This document shows, in pieces, positions 1 through 5,372 of a stretch of DNA of 5,372 nucleotides; the stretch's first letter is position 1, and each line of letters opens with the position of its first letter. The notes beneath the pieces are model-generated. The model was not told the origin of the DNA. It saw only the letters and a list, made by a program, of their open reading frames with translations, and searched no databases. This DNA comes from Clostridia bacterium. Lineage in GTDB: Bacteria; Bacillota; Clostridia; Oscillospirales; Butyricicoccaceae. Location: contig JAFQKM010000181.1 in NCBI GenBank assembly GCA_017396925.1, forward strand, positions 1 to 5,372, in the 5' to 3' direction. The position numbers and the translations under genes are program-made.

Positions 1-9
1 AAAGAACAG

Positions 10-38
10 TTGAAGCAGGCGATACAAAGCTTTATAAT
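10..38 (+). promoter_or_regulatory. Sigma-A type promoter of the ABC operon
   Basis: A -35 element TTGAAG (10-15, four of six consensus bases) is followed after exactly 17 bp by a perfect -10 TATAAT (33-38). Transcription would start near 45, giving an untranslated leader of about 64 nt before the TTG start at 109. The AT-rich patch contrasts with the GC-rich genes, and it is the only good promoter I see before the four same-strand genes, so it probably drives all of them. An 8-bp palindrome AAAGCTTT (26-33) runs into the -10 box but is too short to call an operator. The start site is inferred from spacing, not observed. Confidence 0.72.
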
Positions 39-93
39 AATCCTTGGCCCTGTGTGGGGCGATTAATCCTGTATTTAAATAATAATGTATAAA

Positions 94-101
94 AGGGAGG
101 T
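94..101 (+). promoter_or_regulatory. Ribosome binding site that fixes the TTG start of the ABC ATPase
   Basis: AGGGAGGT at 94-101 is a strong anti-16S match lying 7 nt before TTG at 109-111. It lies inside the reading frame that would begin at the upstream ATG (85), and that ATG has no ribosome binding site of its own. The site therefore favours TTG as the true start. Confidence 0.85.
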
Positions 102-108
102 ATCACTT

Positions 109-1104
109 TTGGTAGAAATCAAAAACCTCACAAAAGTATACGGCAATCACCGCGCCGTCGACGACCTGACCATCACGGTCGAAGAGGGCCAGATCTATGG
201 CTTCCTCGGCCCCAACGGCGCCGGCAAATCGACGACCATGAATATTATGACCGGCTGCCTGGCTGCAACATCCGGCTCGGTCAAGATCAACGGCTTTGAT
301 ATCCTGACACAGCCCATGGAGGCCAAAAAGTGCATCGGCTATCTGCCCGAGCAGCCCCCTCTGTATATGGATATGACCCCCCGTGAATATCTGACCTTTG
401 TCTGCGGCCTCAAGGGCATCAAGGGCAAGGCGGTCAAGGAAGAGGTCCTGCGCGTTGCACAGATGACCCAGATCGAAGACCATCTCGACCGCCTGATCAA
501 GCACCTGTCCAAGGGCTACAAGCAGCGCGTCGGCATCGCACAGGCCGTTCTGGGCGATCCCAAGCTGGTCATCCTCGACGAGCCCACCGTCGGCCTCGAC
601 CCCAAGCAGATCACCGAGATCCGCGAGCTGATCCGCGAGCTGGGCAAAAACCGCACGGTCATCCTCTCCAGCCACATCCTCACCGAGGTCAATACGGTCT
701 GCGACAAGATCATGATCATCCGCAAGGGCAAGCTGGTGGCCTGCGACACCCCCGACAATCTGACCCGCACCATGCTGGGCGAAGCCGCCCTGACCCTGAC
801 CGTCGACCCCTGCGGCAAAAAGCTTTCTAGCCTCAGCCAGCTGGAAGGCGTCCTCTCCTTCGAGCAGACCCCCTCCGAAACCGATGCCGGCTGCGTCGAG
901 CTGACCATCACCCACGCCCCCGAGACCGACATCCGCCGCGCCGTCTTCCAAAGCCTCTGCGCGCTCGGCTGCGTCATCCTTTCGATGCATGAAGTCCGCC
1001 ATACCCTCGAGGACATCTTCCTCGAGCTGACCGCTTCCGAAGCACAGCCTGCCGAAGAAGCCGCGGCAGACGAGGCCCCCGCGGCCCCTGCCGAAAACGC
1101 CTAA
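109..1104 (+). CDS. ABC transporter ATP-binding protein, GldA-like
   Basis: Cytoplasmic ATPase subunit, 331 aa, that should hydrolyse ATP to drive the permease encoded next. All nucleotide-binding motifs are intact: Walker A GPNGAGKST (34-42), Q-loop Gln82, signature LSKGYKQR (133-140), Walker B LVILDEPT (153-160) with Glu158, D-loop GLDP (162-165) and H-loop His189. A C-terminal accessory domain (about 220-307) ends in LEDIFLELT, as is usual for ATPases partnering ABC-2 permeases. Residues 310-331 add an Ala/Glu/Pro-rich, acidic tail that looks disordered. The TTG start is chosen because AGGGAGGT sits 7 nt upstream and the protein then begins MVEIKNLTKVYG, the normal family N-terminus; an ATG at 85 would add eight residues encoded by the ribosome binding site. 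First gene of the operon, 18 nt before the permease. The ATPase call is very secure; the GldA-like label rests on the downstream GldF/GldG-type genes, since the sequence alone resembles many ABC-2 ATPases. Confidence 0.97.
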   Translation: MVEIKNLTKVYGNHRAVDDLTITVEEGQIYGFLGPNGAGKSTTMNIMTGCLAATSGSVKINGFDILTQPMEAKKCIGYLPEQPPLYMDMTPREYLTFVCGLKGIKGKAVKEEVLRVAQMTQIEDHLDRLIKHLSKGYKQRVGIAQAVLGDPKLVILDEPTVGLDPKQITEIRELIRELGKNRTVILSSHILTEVNTVCDKIMIIRKGKLVACDTPDNLTRTMLGEAALTLTVDPCGKKLSSLSQLEGVLSFEQTPSETDAGCVELTITHAPETDIRRAVFQSLCALGCVILSMHEVRHTLEDIFLELTASEAQPAEEAAADEAPAAPAENA

Positions 1105-1122
1105 GAAAGGAGACAAGCAACA

Positions 1123-1986
1123 ATGCTGGTAATTTACAAGAAAGAACTCAACAGCTATTTCAACGGCATGATGGGCTATGTCTTCATCGCCTTTGCTCTG
1201 GCTGTCATCGGCGTCTATATGACCGCCGTCAACTTCACCCAGGCCTACCCCAACTTCGAGTATGTGCTCGACTCGGTACGCTTCCTGTTCATCCTGATCA
1301 TGCCCATTCTGACCATGCGCTCCCTCTCGGAAGAGCGCCGTCAGCGCACCGATCAGCTGCTTTATTCCTCTCCCATCTCCACCTGGTCGGTGGTTCTGGG
1401 CAAGTTCTTCGCATCGCTGACCGTCTTTGCCATTCCCCTGATGATCAGCTGCTTCTATCCCATCCTGCTCCGGCAGTTCGGCGCGGTCAACCTCAAGACC
1501 GCCTATGCCGGTATCCTCGGCTTCCTGCTGATGGGCGGCGCCGCCATTGCCATGGGCGTCTTTCTGTCGGCCCTCAGCGAGAGCCAGATGGTGGCCGCCG
1601 TTGCCTCCTATGCCGTCCTGCTGCTGTGCTATCTGATGCCCAGCCTGTCGAGCATGGTCTCGGCCTCGGCCCTCACCGCCTGCATCGGCTTCTCGATCCT
1701 GCTGCTCATCGTCGCATGGATGCTCTATTCCACCACCAAAAACAAGGTGCTGGCCGCCGCCTTCCCCGTCTGCGGTATCGCCGGTCTGGCCGCCGTCTAT
1801 TTCCTCAAGCCCGCCCTGCTCGAGGGCACCTTTATCACCGCCATGAACGCTCTGTCGGTCTTCCAGCGCTATGATTCCTTCATCTTCGGTATGCTCGACC
1901 TGCGTTCCATCGTCTATTTCATCACCATCATCGCGCTTTTCAACTTCTTCACCGTACAGGTCATCGAAAAGCGCCGCTGGGCCTGA
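1123..1986 (+). CDS. ABC-2 type permease, GldF-like membrane subunit
   Basis: Integral membrane subunit, 287 aa, forming the translocation part of the transporter with the preceding ATPase. Hydrophobic segments lie near residues 17-36, 51-65, 94-115, 127-150, 156-176, 182-201, 208-229 and 258-280, so six to eight membrane passes. The N-terminus MLVIYKKELNSYF is the family's usual amphipathic start. The cytoplasmic stretch LTMRSLSEERRQRTDQLL (63-80) followed by SSPIS (82-86) is the conserved GldF/ABC-2 loop thought to contact the ATPase. The C-terminus, with FGMLDLRSIVYF (255-266) and final EKRRW (282-286), is also GldF-like. AAAGGAG (1106-1112) lies 10 nt before the ATG. It follows the ATPase stop by 18 nt and precedes the GldG-like gene by 21 nt, so it is surely co-transcribed. 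Substrate unknown. The permease call is firm; GldF-type is supported by motifs and neighbours. Confidence 0.93.
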   Translation: MLVIYKKELNSYFNGMMGYVFIAFALAVIGVYMTAVNFTQAYPNFEYVLDSVRFLFILIMPILTMRSLSEERRQRTDQLLYSSPISTWSVVLGKFFASLTVFAIPLMISCFYPILLRQFGAVNLKTAYAGILGFLLMGGAAIAMGVFLSALSESQMVAAVASYAVLLLCYLMPSLSSMVSASALTACIGFSILLLIVAWMLYSTTKNKVLAAAFPVCGIAGLAAVYFLKPALLEGTFITAMNALSVFQRYDSFIFGMLDLRSIVYFITIIALFNFFTVQVIEKRRWA

Positions 1987-2007
1987 TCGAAAAGGAGGTC
2001 ACGCATT

Positions 2008-3465
2008 ATGAACAACAAGAATAAGCCCGAAAGCTCCTTCCAGGCCAGCGCCCTCAAGCTGGGCAGCACCCAGGCCCTCTTTATCGCCGTTGTCATCGTC
2101 ATCGGCATTCTGGTCAACCTGATCGTCGGCAAGCTTCCGGCCACCTATACCCAGTTCGACCTGAGCGACAGCAGCCTGTTCACCCTTTCCGAACAGACCA
2201 AGACCCTCTGCGCCAACCTGCCTCAGCCCCTGACCCTCTATCATGTGGTCGAGACCGGCGCCGAGGACGACCGCATCGTCAGCCTGCTTGACCGTTATGC
2301 CGCCGCCGGCGACATCACCGTCCGCCAGATCGACCCCGTCCTCTATCCCGCATTCACCACCAAATACACCGATCAGCCGGTCACCGGCGGCAGCGTCATC
2401 GTCGAATGCGGCGACCGCGCCAAGGTGGTCGACAATATCGAGATCCTCGTCCCCATCATCAAGGACCAGACCTATTATATGATGACCGGCCAGCCCGACG
2501 GCGGCTGGGAGTTTGACGGCGAAGGCGCCATCACCTCGGCCATCCATTATGTCACCACCGACGAGCTGCCCGTCATCTACGCCCTCGAGGGCCACAGCGA
2601 GACCGCACTGCCCGAGTATCTGCAGTCGATGATCGCCAAGGACAACTACACCCTCAATACCCTCAGCCTGATGTCGGCCGGCGGCATTCCCGAAGACTGC
2701 GGCGCCCTGATCATCAATTCGCCCCGTTCCGACCTGAGCGAAAACGAGCTGACCCAGATCCTGGCCTATATGGAAAAGGGCGGCAGCGTTGTTCTGCTCT
2801 GCGACTTCGGCACCGGCGACAAGCCCAATTTCGACGCGCTGATGGCCGCCTACGGCATGGAGTTGGTCAACGGCGTTGTTGTCGAGCCCGACAACAGCTA
2901 TTATTTCGCCACCGGCTACAACCACTACCTGCTGCCTGTACTGGGCGAGCATGAAGTCACCTCCAGCCTGATCCAGGGCAACCAGTATGTTCTGATGCCC
3001 CAGGCCATGGGTATCGTCGAGACGTCCAGCCACCGCAGCACCCTCAATATGACCTCTCTGCTGACCACATCGTCCAATGCCTACGCCAAGCCGGGCGCCA
3101 TGACGGCCACCACCATGGAAAAGGAAGCCGGCGATATCGACGGCCCCTTCTCGGTCGGCGCACTGGTCACCGAAGCAGCCAACGGCGGCGAGACCAAGCT
3201 GGCCGTCTTCCCCACAGCCCTCATGCTGGATGAAAAACTCGACAGCGCCGTATCGGGCGGCAACAGCAACCTGTTCCTCTCGACCCTCGGCTGGATGTGC
3301 GACTACGAGCAGAGCATGAGCATCCATGCCAAGCCCCTGCAGACCGACGCACTGGTCGTTCCCGCCGCCAAGGCCAACCTGTGGTCGGCCGTTGCCGTCA
3401 TCGGTATGCCCCTCTTTGTCCTGTGTGCAGGCGCCATCATCGTCCTTGACAGGAGGAAGAAGTAA
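2008..3465 (+). CDS. GldG-family ABC transporter auxiliary protein
   Basis: A 485-aa membrane-anchored protein of the GldG / ABC_transp_aux type. One membrane segment lies near residues 21-41 and a second near 458-480, just before the basic end DRRKK, leaving about 415 residues outside the cell membrane. Family marks are FDLSDSSLFTLSEQT (50-64) after the first segment, LEGHSE (193-198), and an alternating strand/helix region (about 188-295) with ALIINSPRSDLS and GGSVVLLCDFG. This region resembles the GIFT fold, which is shared with eukaryotic IFT52 according to published family comparisons. I see no evident catalytic motif, so a structural or ligand-binding role is more likely than enzymatic. 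AAAGGAGGT (1991-1999) lies 8 nt before the ATG. Its stop overlaps the next start (TAATG), which suggests translational coupling and a fixed ratio with the DUF4340 protein. In Bacteroidetes, GldG works with GldF and GldA in gliding; its role in Firmicutes is unknown to me. Confidence 0.9.
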   Translation: MNNKNKPESSFQASALKLGSTQALFIAVVIVIGILVNLIVGKLPATYTQFDLSDSSLFTLSEQTKTLCANLPQPLTLYHVVETGAEDDRIVSLLDRYAAAGDITVRQIDPVLYPAFTTKYTDQPVTGGSVIVECGDRAKVVDNIEILVPIIKDQTYYMMTGQPDGGWEFDGEGAITSAIHYVTTDELPVIYALEGHSETALPEYLQSMIAKDNYTLNTLSLMSAGGIPEDCGALIINSPRSDLSENELTQILAYMEKGGSVVLLCDFGTGDKPNFDALMAAYGMELVNGVVVEPDNSYYFATGYNHYLLPVLGEHEVTSSLIQGNQYVLMPQAMGIVETSSHRSTLNMTSLLTTSSNAYAKPGAMTATTMEKEAGDIDGPFSVGALVTEAANGGETKLAVFPTALMLDEKLDSAVSGGNSNLFLSTLGWMCDYEQSMSIHAKPLQTDALVVPAAKANLWSAVAVIGMPLFVLCAGAIIVLDRRKK

Positions 3466-3467
3466 TG
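3451..3467 (+). promoter_or_regulatory. Ribosome binding site and TAATG stop/start overlap
   Basis: AGGAGG (3451-3456) lies inside the last codons of the GldG-like gene, 8 nt before ATG 3465-3467. The stop TAA (3463-3465) shares its last base with that ATG. This arrangement normally allows terminating ribosomes to restart on the next gene, and it also fixes the start of the DUF4340 gene. Confidence 0.85.
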
Positions 3468-4907
3468 CCCAGTAAGAAAGCCCTTTCCATCAGTCTGGTC
3501 GTCATGCTGCTGCTGGGTGCCGTCTACGGCGTCCAGCTGGCCACCGCCGAGCCGGTCATCGACGAAGACCAGATCTATGCCGAAACCGGTATGTCGGCCG
3601 ACGCCATGACCCTCACCGACCTCCGTCCCACCTCCATCATGGGCCTGTCGATCGCCTGCGAGCATGGCGACACCCTCGAGCTGGAATACACCGTCGAGGG
3701 CTGGAAGGTCCCCGGCGACCACGACATTCCCCTCGACGACAGCATCGTCGAATCGATCGTCAATCCCCTGTGCGCCGTCAAGTCCGACCGTCTGCTCAGC
3801 GAGGATCCGGCAGCCAAGGCCGAATACGGCCTGTCGCCCGCCCGTTTCCAGGTCACCCTGACCGACTCGGACGGCAACAGCTACACCTACAACATCGGCG
3901 AAAAGCACCCCACCACCTATAAGTATTATTTCAACATCGAGGGTGAAGACAAGATCTATACCGTCCCCACCGGCGTCGGCATGAATCTGGAAGAGCACCA
4001 CTCGATCGGCACCCTCATCAAGTCGCCCTACTTCCCGGCCCCTGCCGCCGACGTCATCAGCGCCATCGCGGTCGACACCGGCGACCGGCACCTCGAGGTC
4101 GTCCATCTGCCCAAGGGCAGCGAGACCTGCTGGAGCAGCGACTATACATGGTTCTGGAAGAATGCCGACGGCAGCCTGCTGCCCATGGATGAAGCCGAGT
4201 TCTCCTACTTCACCAATGTCATCGGCGGCATGGGCTTCCTGCAGACCGTCGACTACAGCGACGATCCCGAAGTTCTGGCCAAGTACGGCCTGGTCGACGG
4301 CAAGCAGCATGTCCTGTCGCTGTCCTACACCAGCGCCCAGCGCGGCGACGTCACCGACAAGGTCTACATCGGTCTGGGTGACGACGGCGTGACCTACGCC
4401 CGCGTCGACGGCTCCAATGTCATCGGCTCGATCGTCAACAAGTACGATTACTTCAGCTTCGACTACAGCAAGTATCAGGCCCGCGACTTCTTCAAGCTGC
4501 AGCTCGATACCGTCGACAGCATGACGGTCACCCTCAACGGCGAGACCACAAAGATCGACGCTAAGCGCACCACCGAGACCGGCACCGACGGCAAGGAAAA
4601 GACCGTCACCGACTTTGTCAGCGGCGGCAAGACCCTCAGCAACGGCGTTGTGACCAACTGGTTCAATTCCATGCGCAATGTCGTCTCCGAAGGCACCACC
4701 GACGGCGTTCCCGAAGGCGAACCCTACCTGACCGTCACCTTCAGCCGCAACACGGCAAACTATAAGAACATGACCCTCAAGGTCTGGGAGCTCGACGCCA
4801 ACTTCTTTGTTTCCGAGTTTGCCGGCGCCACCGCGCTGGTCAACCGCAACGATGTAAAGACCGTCGTTACAAACCTGACCGAAGCGCTGGCCAGCACAGC
4901 CGAATAA
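3465..4907 (+). CDS. DUF4340 domain protein, extracytoplasmic partner of the transporter
   Basis: A 480-aa protein with a short basic start (MPSKK), a hydrophobic segment at about 6-25 and the rest outside the membrane. The segment could be a permanent anchor, or a signal peptide cut after ATA (26-28); there is no lipobox cysteine. The body reads as repeated DUF4340 modules of about 90 residues, each with a helix, a YGL-type turn and paired strands: 79-172 and 228-325 are clear (EDPAAKAEYGLS at 113-124 against DDPEVLAKYGLV at 266-277), and 388-470 looks like a diverged third copy. A Lys/Thr-rich linker (362-383) separates the second and third. No enzymatic motif is visible. DUF4340 genes commonly follow GldG-type genes, and here the two overlap by one base, so I infer that the proteins contact each other. 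It is the last gene of the operon; its stop is 6 nt before the terminator stem. Biochemical function unknown. Confidence 0.88.
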   Translation: MPSKKALSISLVVMLLLGAVYGVQLATAEPVIDEDQIYAETGMSADAMTLTDLRPTSIMGLSIACEHGDTLELEYTVEGWKVPGDHDIPLDDSIVESIVNPLCAVKSDRLLSEDPAAKAEYGLSPARFQVTLTDSDGNSYTYNIGEKHPTTYKYYFNIEGEDKIYTVPTGVGMNLEEHHSIGTLIKSPYFPAPAADVISAIAVDTGDRHLEVVHLPKGSETCWSSDYTWFWKNADGSLLPMDEAEFSYFTNVIGGMGFLQTVDYSDDPEVLAKYGLVDGKQHVLSLSYTSAQRGDVTDKVYIGLGDDGVTYARVDGSNVIGSIVNKYDYFSFDYSKYQARDFFKLQLDTVDSMTVTLNGETTKIDAKRTTETGTDGKEKTVTDFVSGGKTLSNGVVTNWFNSMRNVVSEGTTDGVPEGEPYLTVTFSRNTANYKNMTLKVWELDANFFVSEFAGATALVNRNDVKTVVTNLTEALASTAE

Positions 4908-4913
4908 AAAATA

Positions 4914-4944
4914 TGCCCGTGGAGGTTTTCCACGGGCAATTTTT
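4914..4944. terminator. Bidirectional intrinsic terminator between convergent genes
   Basis: TGCCCGTGGA (4914-4923) pairs with TCCACGGGCA (4929-4938) in a perfect 10-bp stem with a 5-nt loop (4924-4928). On the plus strand it is followed by AATTTTT (five T at 4940-4944). On the minus strand the stem is followed by TATTTTTTATT, from six A at 4906-4911 of the plus strand. Both directions therefore have a GC-rich stem plus a T-run, ending the ABC operon and the YcxB-like gene. The two stop codons (4905-4907 and 4943-4945) lie within the opposing T-runs. Confidence 0.93.
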
Positions 4945-5372
4945 ATATCTTTTTGATGACCTGCACCGGCTTGCCGGTTTTCTCCTCGAGCCATGGGCCG
5001 ATGGCCTCGAAATCCCCCTCCACAATGCCGCGGCGGGGCAGAATAATGGCCTTGTTCTTATCGACATAGAGGAAATACCGATCGGCAAAGCGCATCAGGT
5101 CGATGATGGCGGTATAGGGATAGGTGGTCTCGATGCCCTCCACATGATCGCGGATAACATCCTCCTCAAAGTCGATATGCACAACGCTATCGGCATGCAT
5201 GGTGATCTGCCGGGAGATCCGGCCGCTCAGCTTGTCGCTCCATTTGAAGAAGGGCTGTGTGACCAGATAGCCGCCCAGCACCAGCATGATGCCCACCGTC
5301 ATATCGAATCCGCCGCCCAGGGCCAGCAGCAGCACGGCGGTGGCCAGCGCAAAAAGGCCGACACAGAAGCCG
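4943..5372 (-). CDS. YcxB-like membrane protein, N-terminus cut by the window edge
   Basis: The frame is open from the right edge to a TAA at 4945-4943, giving 142 visible residues. A GTG at 5335 could be read as a start, but it lies inside a hydrophobic segment that continues to the edge (in-frame residues GFCVGLFALATA precede it), so the true start is outside. Visible are two membrane segments (about residues 3-18 and 22-42), then a soluble domain with a charged strand region (VVHIDFEEDVIRDHV). The pattern YTAIIDLMRFADRYFLYVD then KNKAIILPRRGI follows, near the C-terminus. That Tyr/Phe-rich strand pair followed by 'aiilPrR' is the mark of YcxB-like proteins, which usually have about 160-175 residues, so perhaps 20-30 are missing. 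The family's function is unknown; it is a small membrane protein with a cytoplasmic tail. It converges on the ABC operon and shares only the terminator, so no functional link is implied. Confidence 0.78.
   Translation of the reverse strand, partial: GFCVGLFALATAVLLLALGGGFDMTVGIMLVLGGYLVTQPFFKWSDKLSGRISRQITMHADSVVHIDFEEDVIRDHVEGIETTYPYTAIIDLMRFADRYFLYVDKNKAIILPRRGIVEGDFEAIGPWLEEKTGKPVQVIKKI

Noticed and set aside
47..60. Leader stem GCCC/GGGC as an attenuator or riboswitch
   Set aside because: Only four base pairs with no T-run after it, and the leader of about 64 nt is too short for a known riboswitch.
85..108. ATG start for the ATPase at 85
   Set aside because: No ribosome binding site before it, and the added codons contain the Shine-Dalgarno sequence for the TTG at 109.
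103..1116. A 337-codon open frame on the minus strand opposite the ABC ATPase
   Set aside because: The sense strand encodes a full set of ABC ATPase motifs; the antisense product has none and is a register-aligned mirror.
1999..3327. A 442-codon open frame on the minus strand opposite the GldG-like gene
   Set aside because: Same cause: mirror of a GC-rich gene with biased codons, low-complexity product, no recognisable domain.
3465..3548. Lipoprotein signal on the DUF4340 protein
   Set aside because: No cysteine follows the hydrophobic segment; the first Cys is at residue 65, so a signal anchor or ordinary signal peptide fits better.
3303..4994. A 563-codon open frame on the minus strand covering the DUF4340 gene and the terminator
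   Set aside because: It is in codon register with the sense gene and stays open only because TTA/CTA/TCA codons are absent there. Its product is Gly/Ala/Val/Asp-rich without family motifs, and it would read through the bidirectional terminator.
4943..5335. GTG at 5335 as the start of the YcxB-like gene
   Set aside because: It lies in the middle of a hydrophobic segment, has no ribosome binding site, and the frame continues open to the window edge with more membrane-type residues.
1..5372. CRISPR array, tRNA/rRNA gene, insertion sequence or attachment site
   Set aside because: No spaced repeats, tRNA-like cloverleaf, transposase motifs or terminal inverted repeats were seen on either strand; the window is almost fully occupied by the five genes.

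Overview
The window (GC-rich, roughly 60% by eye) looks like the chromosome of an anaerobic Firmicute, most likely of the Clostridia (Oscillospiraceae/Ruminococcaceae type). This is an inference. It rests on strong AGGAGG-type ribosome binding sites before every complete gene, a near-consensus sigma-A promoter in AT-rich DNA, heavy use of GTC/ATC/GCC codons, and a convergent YcxB-like gene, a family typical of Firmicutes. Nothing in the window (no IS, integrase, tRNA or CRISPR) marks it as mobile.

Layout. Positions 1-108 hold a promoter (TTGAAG-17 bp-TATAAT) and a leader of about 64 nt. A tight four-gene plus-strand operon follows: an ABC ATPase (109-1104, TTG start), an ABC-2 / GldF-type permease (1123-1986), a GldG-type auxiliary protein (2008-3465) and a DUF4340 protein (3465-4907). 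Gaps are 18 and 21 nt, then a 1-nt TAATG stop/start overlap. A single hairpin at 4914-4938 ends the operon and also serves the convergent gene. That gene, on the minus strand from the right window edge to 4943, is the C-terminal part of a YcxB-like membrane protein whose start lies outside the window.

How the genes fit together. The ATPase and permease form the core of an ABC-2 type transporter. The GldG-like protein has one membrane segment at each end and about 415 residues outside the membrane. The DUF4340 protein has one N-terminal membrane segment or signal and about 455 residues outside. The layout is that of the GldA/GldF/GldG-type ABC system, first known from Bacteroidetes gliding motility, with DUF4340 as fourth partner. 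In non-gliding Firmicutes the substrate and role of such operons are, to my knowledge, not established. This is the part of the window most worth pursuing, especially the apparent three-fold internal repeat in the DUF4340 protein and the Ala/Glu/Pro-rich tail on the ATPase.
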